From positions 1,054,001 through 1,118,000 of the forward strand of contig NZ_CP013417.1 of NCBI RefSeq assembly GCF_001524445.2: a stretch of DNA of 64,000 nt, in the 5' to 3' direction. The notes beneath the pieces are model-generated. The model ran no database searches. It was not told the DNA's origin and saw only the letters and a program-made list of their open reading frames with translations. The translations under genes and the position numbers were made by a program. This DNA comes from Burkholderia savannae (lineage in GTDB: Bacteria > Pseudomonadota > Gammaproteobacteria > Burkholderiales > Burkholderiaceae). Below are positions 39,514-46,264 of the stretch, one piece after another. Position 1 is the first letter of the stretch, and every line of letters begins with the position of its first letter.

Positions 39514-40227
39514 TCAGATATCGACGTAGGCGGGGAGCAGGTCTTGATCGACGAGCCGGATCTCGATGCGGTTCGCGATCGCCACGTGCTCGGGATTGTC
39601 GACTGAGAACGGGGCGTCGGTGACGCTGACGATGATCGTGCCGGTCTGTTTGCCTTTGGCGGGTACGGGAATCAGCGCTCGGGCCTCGGGAACCTGCTGT
39701 TGCGTAATGACCTTCGGCAAGTAGAGCATCCAGCCGACGCCGGGCTTGTCGTCGAAAACCTGCTTTACAGCGTACTCGTCGAAACTCACCTCGACGAGTG
39801 CTGGGCTGAATACAGCGACCATTGTCGATACGATTCCGGAAATGGCCGCGTAGGCGCTCCACCGTTCACCCTCGATGCGAAGGGTCAATGTGTCAGGGAG
39901 GGATTTATCCCCGACGTGGCACGATATGGACGCGCCGTCGTCGCTAGTAAGATTGCCATCCCACATCGCTACGTAGGTGAAGTCTTTGCTGTTGCGAAAC
40001 TCCTCGCGAAGTACGGCGAGCGCCGCTGGCGTGGCGATGCCGGCAGCGTCATAGACGTGGTACCTAGTTGCGTCTTCCTGGCTGTCTCCTTTGAGCATCC
40101 AGTTCTCATATCGTAAAGAGTCATCGTGCGCCTTCAGCGCGTCGATGATCTTCGATACCCGCGCCAAGATTTCAGGAAAATCGAATGCAGTGAGCGACGA
40201 ATCGCGGAAACTGGCGGTGATGTTCAT
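39514..40227 (-). CDS. Imm52-family immunity protein
   Basis: A 237-residue soluble protein without signal peptide, starting MNITASFRDSSLTAFDFPEI. Its pattern and its place directly after a REase-5 toxin gene match the Imm52 immunity family, which is known to pair with that toxin fold. It should bind and block the toxin in the producer's cytoplasm. The ATG at 40227 lies 8 bp after the toxin stop and has a GAGAACCTCC-type site upstream. Base composition is more AT-rich than the flanking core genes. The frame is open further upstream only because it shadows the toxin gene. Confidence 0.75.
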   Translation of the reverse strand: MNITASFRDSSLTAFDFPEILARVSKIIDALKAHDDSLRYENWMLKGDSQEDATRYHVYDAAGIATPAALAVLREEFRNSKDFTYVAMWDGNLTSDDGASISCHVGDKSLPDTLTLRIEGERWSAYAAISGIVSTMVAVFSPALVEVSFDEYAVKQVFDDKPGVGWMLYLPKVITQQQVPEARALIPVPAKGKQTGTIIVSVTDAPFSVDNPEHVAIANRIEIRLVDQDLLPAYVDI

Positions 40228-40235
40228 GGAGGTTC

Positions 40236-40838
40236 TCAGGGCTGAACGACGGAGGTAATACCCGACCGTCTCAATATAATGAGCATGCGTTGGTGGGCGA
40301 GCGGTGTTTGGAAGTACCACATCAATCGCGCTGGAGGGTTGGCCCGCACGGCTGCGCCCTGTCGTACGGCAGTGGCTTCCATCGAGTCGAATCCTTTGAA
40401 AAATTTGTCGGCCTTCGGGATCGAACCATCGAGGAACTGATCGTAATTGCCCTTGGTTTCCTGTAGCAAGCACTCGCCGGGCTGGAAGCCGTCGAAGTCG
40501 ATGCCGAGCCAATTCCACTCATCGCTCCAGCGACATTCCTTAGTGTCGAACGCAAAGCCAGTAATGCGTGCCTGATATCGGTACGCATTCCAGTTGACAC
40601 CATGATTGCGGCGAATTTTCGCTCCACCCTCTGGCGGACATTTCTTGCAGCTTTCGCCAGTGCGCGGCAAAGCCCGCACATCCGGCGTCGCCTTGCTGTC
40701 TTCCTTCGGCGTGTCACCCGACAGGCTCGCCGTTCCCGCCACCGTCGCCCCGCCCAACAAGGCGACGCCAGCGCGCGCCAAGACGGGACCAAGCTCCGTT
40801 ATCGCCGCTTCCAAGAGCGTCAACGCCAATGTCGCCAT
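40236..40838 (-). CDS. T6SS effector with REase-5 nuclease toxin domain
   Basis: A 200-residue likely DNase toxin. Residues 1-38 are a hydrophobic Ala/Leu/Gly stretch (TLALTLLEAAITELGPVL) seen in PAAR-linked effectors, followed by a short linker. The C-terminal domain has EWNWLGIDFDGFQPGECLLQ with ETKGNYDQF just after it. The Asp114/Asp116, Glu127 and Lys129 pattern fits a PD-(D/E)xK nuclease of the Tox-REase-5 family. Cys64 and Cys67 form a C-x2-C pair before the domain. The ATG at 40838 makes its first 125 bp overlap the upstream gene in another frame. Imm52 follows 8 bp downstream. Confidence 0.78.
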   Translation of the reverse strand: MATLALTLLEAAITELGPVLARAGVALLGGATVAGTASLSGDTPKEDSKATPDVRALPRTGESCKKCPPEGGAKIRRNHGVNWNAYRYQARITGFAFDTKECRWSDEWNWLGIDFDGFQPGECLLQETKGNYDQFLDGSIPKADKFFKGFDSMEATAVRQGAAVRANPPARLMWYFQTPLAHQRMLIILRRSGITSVVQP

Positions 40839-41187
40839 GCTCCAGCCCTCCGTCCGGATGTTCGATGCGCCATTTGATGACGCGCAGATAGTCATGAAAA
40901 CGCGCGTCGGCCGAGCGGCCGGGGCGCGTGAGCCAAGCCTTCGTCGCGGGCTTCTCGTAGAAGCTCGGCGCGTACGCCTCGAGCCTCAGGAACGCGACGA
41001 TGTTCTCGTCCTGCTCGATGCCGAATGCGCGCGCGGCGCGATATGCGGTCCATAGTCGGGACGACAGGCCGCCGTCGTCGGCAAACGCCGGATTCTCCTT
41101 CACGAGATCCTGCCGAACGCGTTCGACGAAGCCGCGCTCGTCGATCTCCGCCAGTCCGGCGACCTGTTCCGTGGTCAGTTCAAGCAT
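40714..41187 (-). CDS. T6SS-island protein of unknown function
   Basis: A 157-residue acidic helical protein beginning MLELTTEQVAGLAEIDERGF. It contains AYRAARAFGIEQDENIVAFL and FYEKPATKAWLT, and ends in a Gly-rich tail (GRGDGGGNGEPVG). I do not recognise a named domain, but similar short proteins occur between DUF4123 and effector genes in T6SS clusters. It could be a second adaptor or effector chaperone. Its start overlaps the DUF4123 stop by 8 bp. Its last 125 bp also encode the toxin's N-terminus in another frame. Confidence 0.75.
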   Translation of the reverse strand: MLELTTEQVAGLAEIDERGFVERVRQDLVKENPAFADDGGLSSRLWTAYRAARAFGIEQDENIVAFLRLEAYAPSFYEKPATKAWLTRPGRSADARFHDYLRVIKWRIEHPDGGLEHGDIGVDALGSGDNGAWSRLGARWRRLVGRGDGGGNGEPVG

Positions 41188-41689
41188 GCGGATGCACTCC
41201 GGTCAGCCGCCCGTCGACCTCGACGAGCCAGTCGTACGTCGCGACGAAGAATTGCGTGCGCTGCGCGTCGCTCATCACGCGCGCGATGTCGGGCAGGATG
41301 CGCGCGTCGTAGAAGCGGAACAGCGCCGTGCGGCCGTCCGGGAGCAGCACGTCGAGGCGCTCGCGCAATTCGGCGGCCAGCCGCTCGAACGGATACGCGC
41401 TGACAAGCCACGACATGCCGACCGGCCCGGCCGCCAGCTCGGCGAGCACGCGCCGGATCGGCCCCGGCGCGAGCGCGTAATCGATCAGCCAAGGGCCGTT
41501 ATCGGCGAGCGACGCGTCGGGCGTGCCGTCGAAAAGCGCGATCGAGTAGTTCGCGCGGCGCAGCGGCGGGGCGTCCGAGGCTTCGGCGAAGAGCAGCGCG
41601 TCGATCACCGCGAAGAGTCGCACGGGCAGCGTGATTGGCGAACGGCGCGCGTCGAAATGAGCTTCGATGGTCGGTGGCGTCATGGTCAT
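41180..41689 (-). CDS. DUF4123 T6SS effector adaptor
   Basis: DUF4123 proteins (Tap/TEC) load cargo effectors onto VgrG or PAAR spike proteins and are not themselves exported. The 169-residue product has LFAVIDALLFAEASDAPPL, a PWLIDYAL strand, GMSWLVSAYPFERLAAELR and LFRFYDARIL, the usual family blocks. The ATG at 41689 overlaps the PAAR stop (ATGA). Its expected partner here is the REase-5 effector two genes downstream. No vgrG is adjacent. Confidence 0.83.
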   Translation of the reverse strand: MTMTPPTIEAHFDARRSPITLPVRLFAVIDALLFAEASDAPPLRRANYSIALFDGTPDASLADNGPWLIDYALAPGPIRRVLAELAAGPVGMSWLVSAYPFERLAAELRERLDVLLPDGRTALFRFYDARILPDIARVMSDAQRTQFFVATYDWLVEVDGRLTGVHPHA

Positions 41690-42111
41690 CCGCGCGCGAC
41701 CATCGTCGCGGCGTTCTTGGCCGCCGCCTTCAGGCATTCGAGGCAAAGGGTGGGGGATGGGGCGACAGCAGCAACCGCTGCGACGGCCGATCCGCCGGGC
41801 GAGCCGCCGTCCCCGCGTTCACCCGCGCCGATATCGTCGATTGTTCCGGTTCCCTGCGACGCGACCAGCTCCGCGCCGCACGCCGTGCGCATGCCTTCGA
41901 CGGCGGTGTCGCGACCGGCGATCGTGTGCGGGTAGCGGCGGCCGAGCAGATCGGGGAGGATCGGGAAAATACCCTTGCAGCGAGGGCAAAGTACCTTGTG
42001 ACCGACGCCGGCGACGCCGCGCCCGTCGAGCGTGAAGGTCGGCGAGCCTTCGATTACCTTGCCGCCGTGCGTCGTCGTGTCGCCGACGCGGATGATCGCG
42101 CGCTTTGCCAC
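41686..42111 (-). CDS. PAAR-domain T6SS spike protein
   Basis: PAAR proteins cap the VgrG trimer at the tip of the T6SS spike and carry effectors. The 141-residue product begins AKRAIIRVGDTTTHGGKVIE and has GHKVLCPRCKGIFPI, PHTIAGRDTAVEGMRT and CGAELVAS, the PAAR pattern. The C-terminal 40 residues are Gly/Ala-rich and end with a second C-x2-C. The GTG start at 42111 is preferred because GAGAGGG lies just upstream and the protein then starts at the usual point. It is the first gene of a five-gene coupled operon. Confidence 0.85.
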   Translation of the reverse strand: MAKRAIIRVGDTTTHGGKVIEGSPTFTLDGRGVAGVGHKVLCPRCKGIFPILPDLLGRRYPHTIAGRDTAVEGMRTACGAELVASQGTGTIDDIGAGERGDGGSPGGSAVAAVAAVAPSPTLCLECLKAAAKNAATMVARG

Positions 42112-42426
42112 TTGGCCCTCTCGTGTCAATTTGCGTGCGAATTTACCATCGAGCGCGCGAGGTATGGGATTTGCGGTTGTGCAGCCACGACACCTGTCAG
42201 GTTCGACAGTGGCGCGGCGTCGAGGTCGATCGCGCCGATCGGTGACGCGCTGCGCCCGGCCGCCGGATGCGCGCTTTCGATCGTTCGTTCATTCGAACCG
42301 TCGTGGCGTCTTCGCCGGGCCGGCGTCCGTTTGAGTTCGCGTATCGCATCGCGCTTGCCGTCGGCGCGTGAGCGGCGGCGACGAGTGCTTGCGAATCGAG
42401 CGCGTTTTCGCCGTTCGGCGGCTCCG
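42112..42426. other. Gene-less 315-bp gap between PAAR and Sco1-like genes
   Basis: No credible gene is seen. The PAAR promoter should lie in the AT-richer part at about 42125-42170. A minus-strand frame reading LSNLTGVVAAQPQIPYLA could be the tail of a lost gene, but I cannot link it to any family. It is the junction between the AT-richer toxin block and the GC-rich copper block. Confidence 0.4.
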
Positions 42427-43053
42427 TCAATTGGACGCCGCGAGCGAACGGTACAAATGCAGCAGATCACCGCTAGTCGCGAATCCGTCGATTCGGAGCC
42501 AGGGTTTTCCCGGCGCGGCGCGCAGCAGCAGAACCGGGTTGTGGTCCATCTTGTCCTGCCGGTAAACGTTGAATGCCTTCTGCGCAGCCACGCTTGCGGC
42601 CGTCGTACCCGTGTAATGCTGCCACTGCGGCCCCGCGCCGAATTTCGCGGCATATTCGCGCAGGCGCGCCGGCGTGTCGTTTTCCGGATCGATCGAGATC
42701 GACACGATATGTACCTTGTCGCGATCGGCGCCGAGCGCCTGTTGAAGCTGCGACAGCGTCTGGCTGATGACGGGGCAGATCGACGTGCAGGTGGTATAGA
42801 TGAACGTCAGCACGACCGGACGTCCGTCGTCCAGTTCGTCTTTCAGCGCGACGGTCTTGCCGTCGTCGCGCACCAGCATGACGGCCGGCACGGCATAGGC
42901 GGCCGTGGACGTTTTCATCCCGGCCATCATCATGTGATGCTGCGCGTGGTGATCCATCTCCATCGGTTCCTGCGCCCGCGCGGTGTGTCCGGCGAACAAG
43001 GCGCCCGCGATCACGAGATCGGCGAGCAGGGGAAGCTTCGGGAACGTGTTCAT
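42427..43053 (-). CDS. Sco1/SenC-type copper protein
   Basis: Sco proteins bind Cu and help assemble the CuA site of cytochrome oxidase or act as thiol reductases in the periplasm. The 208-residue product has a signal peptide (cleavage near ARAQ, residue 28), then MEMDHHAQHHMMMAGM (residues 31-46), a His/Met-rich probable copper-binding leader. The thioredoxin-fold domain has C89-x3-C93 (TTCTSICP) and the third ligand His in DHNPVLLL. A second Sco protein is encoded at 59089. It is 108 bp downstream of the cytochrome c chimera. Confidence 0.92.
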   Translation of the reverse strand: MNTFPKLPLLADLVIAGALFAGHTARAQEPMEMDHHAQHHMMMAGMKTSTAAYAVPAVMLVRDDGKTVALKDELDDGRPVVLTFIYTTCTSICPVISQTLSQLQQALGADRDKVHIVSISIDPENDTPARLREYAAKFGAGPQWQHYTGTTAASVAAQKAFNVYRQDKMDHNPVLLLRAAPGKPWLRIDGFATSGDLLHLYRSLAASN

Positions 43054-43161
43054 TTTCGTCTCCTCATGGTGTGGGCCGCATGGCGCGTCCCCGGGGCGGG
43101 AAGCCCGCTTGCGGCGCGGCAGAGCCGTCGTCCTGCGAATGCGGCAGGGCGGCGTCTACGT

Positions 43162-44937
43162 CTATGGAACGGTCCAGGCCCCGTCGGCCACGATGCGCGT
43201 ACCGCTCATATCGGCAAAGTGGACCATGTAGCCGCCTTTCGATGCGAGGCGCTGCCCCGGCGCGAGCGTCAGGCGCGGGTAGTAGCCCGTGATCACGCGC
43301 TGCTCGAGCGTGTCTTCGATGCGCTCGACGAGATAGTCGCGCACGTAGGCGCCCGTGACATGACCCAGCGCTTCCTCGAGCAGCACGCAAGCGAGGAACG
43401 TGTCCGCCTGCACCTGCTGGTCGACGATGGCGACGTGCCGCGCCGCGGCCCAGTCCAGCATGTAGTCGACGCGACGCCGGACGCGATCGGGCAGATCGAA
43501 CGGATACGCGATGTGCGTGATCGCGCGCCAGCGCTCGGGCAGCGGCGCATGATCGAGGCCGCCCATCAGTCCGGACATGTAGACGGTTCGCGCACGCGCG
43601 TCGCGGCCCAGCGACGCGATATCGGCGGGGCGCAGCCACAACACGAGCGCATCGTCGCCGGAGAGGCCGCTCAACGCCTGCTCGACGCGATCGCCCGGCA
43701 TCAGCGCATCGCGCGACACGTCGAGCCCGCGTGCGCGCAACGCAGCGGCGAGCGCTTGCGCGCCCGCTTCGCCGCTGTCGCCGACCCGGTACACTTCGCG
43801 AATCGCGCGCGGGGCGCGTTCGCGATCGCCGCTCTCGATTTCCGCGGCGATCAGCGCGGCCTCGAGCAGCACGCCTTTCGAGAAGTAGATCGAATAAAAG
43901 TCGCCGTCGCGGACGTCCGGCACGTCGACGTTCGGAAACAGACACGGAATCCGCGCGTGCTCGCAGAACGCGCGAACGGGCGCCCAGTTTCGCCCGCCCA
44001 TTCCGGATATCACCGCGAACACCGGTTCGGCGGCCAGGTGGCGCGCGAGTTGCGCTTCCCATGTCGACGCCGCGCCGTTCAGCTCCCAGACGTGCAGCCG
44101 CCAGCGGCGTGCAGCGGAGCCCGGGTCCGCCGTCTGCAATCCCTGCGGGGCCGCGCTCGTCGGAAACGCTTCCTTGTCGGCGAAGTAGTGCCGCAAGACG
44201 TCGAGCGTTGCGCGGCGCTTCACGGGATCGGCGTCCGGGGTGACGATCGTCGCGAAATGCAACGCGGTGTCGGTGACGCCCGGCGCGGGTAGCGGATCGA
44301 GCTGTTTCAGATAGCGGATCAATGCGGCCATGTCGTCGTCGGCCATCACGAAGTGCGGCATCAGGTAACCGAGCTGCCTGCCTTGCGCGTCGATTCCGCT
44401 TCGAATCGCGCGGGCGAGAGTCTCGTCGGAATAGGCGGCCCGCTCGCTTCGCATGCTTTCGACGTACGGCATGCCGGGATTCTCGCCGCCGAGCGTGCTT
44501 GCGTGGAGCAGGTAGGTTCCGGCGATCGGCGGGATCGTCGTGCGTCCCGACTTGGCGCCGAGCCCGCTGCGCCGATGGCAATTGACGCATGCGGCCGCGG
44601 CGCCTTCCATGCGCAGGCCGCCTTCGCGCAGCGCGCGCAGCGGGGCGCCGGAAGCGAGCACGCCGTGGCGGTAGATGGCTTCGCCGGGGACGTCGTCGGG
44701 CGATGCGGCGGCCCGTAGCGTCGCGATGGCCGACAGCGCGAACGTCAGCACGAGCAGCGAGGCGAGCCGCTCCAGCGCGCGCGCCGCAACGGCAGGCGAG
44801 CCGGCGGCGCACGGCTCGGCCGTCTGCATCGAAGCGCGCGGGCGAGCGTCTGAGCGCGCGCGCGCCGGGGGCGGCGGAGGCGAGCCGCCGCCGTGCGTCG
44901 TCGACGCCCGCACGGGCAAATCGTCGTTACGGCGCAT
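43162..44937 (-). CDS. Cytochrome c fused to periplasmic-binding-like domain
   Basis: A 591-residue exported protein. After a signal region (h-region LASLLVLTFALSAIATL, about 59-75) comes a single-haem cytochrome c domain with C-V-N-C-H at 117-121 and a likely Met ligand in LMPHFVMADDDMAALI. From about residue 200 it resembles an ABC-type periplasmic ligand-binding protein (VFAVISGMGGRNWAPVRAF, then FSKGVLLEAALIAAEIE). No permease is nearby. The mix of haem and ligand-binding domains suggests a redox sensor or electron carrier with a bound substrate. The ATG at 44937 overlaps the protease stop; one at 44829 gives a cleaner signal peptide. Confidence 0.8.
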   Translation of the reverse strand: MRRNDDLPVRASTTHGGGSPPPPPARARSDARPRASMQTAEPCAAGSPAVAARALERLASLLVLTFALSAIATLRAAASPDDVPGEAIYRHGVLASGAPLRALREGGLRMEGAAAACVNCHRRSGLGAKSGRTTIPPIAGTYLLHASTLGGENPGMPYVESMRSERAAYSDETLARAIRSGIDAQGRQLGYLMPHFVMADDDMAALIRYLKQLDPLPAPGVTDTALHFATIVTPDADPVKRRATLDVLRHYFADKEAFPTSAAPQGLQTADPGSAARRWRLHVWELNGAASTWEAQLARHLAAEPVFAVISGMGGRNWAPVRAFCEHARIPCLFPNVDVPDVRDGDFYSIYFSKGVLLEAALIAAEIESGDRERAPRAIREVYRVGDSGEAGAQALAAALRARGLDVSRDALMPGDRVEQALSGLSGDDALVLWLRPADIASLGRDARARTVYMSGLMGGLDHAPLPERWRAITHIAYPFDLPDRVRRRVDYMLDWAAARHVAIVDQQVQADTFLACVLLEEALGHVTGAYVRDYLVERIEDTLEQRVITGYYPRLTLAPGQRLASKGGYMVHFADMSGTRIVADGAWTVP

Positions 44938-46168
44938 CGATCAGCGCTTGAACCAGACTGCCGGCGATCGGGCGTCCGAGTCCGGTTACGTAGTCGTAGC
45001 CGCGCATCGCATCGCACAGCGAGCCGCAAGTGCCGTTCGAGCCGCTCGTGACGTCGTAAAAGGCCGTCTGGTACGAAGCCGACGCGATGCCGTACAGGAG
45101 CGCTTCGACGGCGCTGAGCGCACTCAGCGTGGATTTGCCTCGTTCGACGCGCACGCTGTTCGCGATCGCCAGCAACGCCGACCATTGCGGCGCGCCCGCG
45201 CTCGTTCCGCCGACCACGAACCAGCCGCGCTGACCGCCGTATCCGTACGAATCGTATATCGCGAAGCCGGACGCGGGATCGCCGTCGTAGGCGACGTCCG
45301 GCACGCCGCGTGCGCCGGGCGTGTCGAACGGTATCCCGAAGCGCGTCTGATAAGGCGGCTCCGATTCGATCACGCTCTGGCCGCCGCCGCTTCCCGGCCA
45401 TGCGGTTTCGCCGGCGTAGCGTCCGCTCGCGTCGGTGGCGATCGTCGTCGCGCCGACACCGAGTACGTACGGCGACGCGGCGGGATAGTCAACGGCGTTG
45501 CCGCCGTCGCCCGACGCGGCGACGAACGACACGCCGTTCGCGCTCATGAACAGCCCGTCGTACTGCGTTTCCGACAGGAATTCGCTGCCGCCCCAGCTCA
45601 TCGACACGACCTTCGCGCCGACGCCTTTGGGCGGCGCGGCGACCGCGAGCGCCACGGCGCCCATCATGTCGCCGAATGCGTCGGATGCGGCTTCGATCAG
45701 CACGATTTTTGCGTCGGGCGCGATGGCGTGCGCCCACTGCACGTCGAGCGAGCTTTCCAGCGCCCAACCCGCATCCGCCGGCGGGCGGCTGCGGTCGGCG
45801 CTCGCGTAGACCTTGGCGAAGCATCTGTTCGCGGCGTTGCAGGGGGGGAGGGCGAATCGACGGCTGAACACGTCGAGATCGGCCTCGGCGGAAGGGTTGT
45901 CGAATGCGTCGATGATCGCGATGATCTGCTTGCCGCCCCGAAAATCACTCGGCAACTGATCGAAGCCGTAGAAGTGCCGGATCTGCGCCGGCGACATGCC
46001 GGCCGGGGCCGCAGCCGCGCGTCCTTGCGCGTGCAGATGGAACGGCGGGCGAACGAAGCCCTGAAGCGGCCGGCCGGCTTGCTGCGCGAATGGCGCCGCC
46101 GGCGAGAGCGCGAGCGCGGCCGATCCGGCGAGAATGCACATCGCGTGTCGCAACGTGTGTCGTTTCAT
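44927..46168 (-). CDS. Sedolisin (S53) family protease lacking its propeptide
   Basis: Sedolisins are acid-active secreted serine-carboxyl proteases. The 413-residue product has a signal peptide (about 1-29) and a catalytic domain with Glu and Asp in GWALESSLDVQWAHAIAP, VVSMSWGGSEF, the nucleophilic Ser in VGGTSAGAPQWSAL, and a calcium-site end RGYDYVTGLGRP. Typical precursors carry a propeptide of about 180 residues between signal and protease. Here only about 25 residues lie before the conserved MSPAQIRHFYGFD, so the chaperone-like propeptide is missing. It is flanked by the cytochrome chimera and the deacetylase-like gene. Confidence 0.88.
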   Translation of the reverse strand: MKRHTLRHAMCILAGSAALALSPAAPFAQQAGRPLQGFVRPPFHLHAQGRAAAAPAGMSPAQIRHFYGFDQLPSDFRGGKQIIAIIDAFDNPSAEADLDVFSRRFALPPCNAANRCFAKVYASADRSRPPADAGWALESSLDVQWAHAIAPDAKIVLIEAASDAFGDMMGAVALAVAAPPKGVGAKVVSMSWGGSEFLSETQYDGLFMSANGVSFVAASGDGGNAVDYPAASPYVLGVGATTIATDASGRYAGETAWPGSGGGQSVIESEPPYQTRFGIPFDTPGARGVPDVAYDGDPASGFAIYDSYGYGGQRGWFVVGGTSAGAPQWSALLAIANSVRVERGKSTLSALSAVEALLYGIASASYQTAFYDVTSGSNGTCGSLCDAMRGYDYVTGLGRPIAGSLVQALIDAP

Positions 46169-46264
46169 GTCGTCCCTCCGACGTGAGCGATCCGGATGGC
46201 GCGGCCGACTTCCGATCGCCCGATCGGGAATCGGCCGCGCCTATCCTGCGTCGCGGTCGCGCCA

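Noticed and set aside
42112..42426. Remnant of vgrG upstream of the PAAR gene
   Set aside because: I looked for VgrG-type C-terminal sequence on the minus strand and found none that could be supported.
41635..44292. 885-residue plus-strand frame across the T6SS and copper genes
   Set aside because: It crosses several well supported minus-strand genes and shows no domain.
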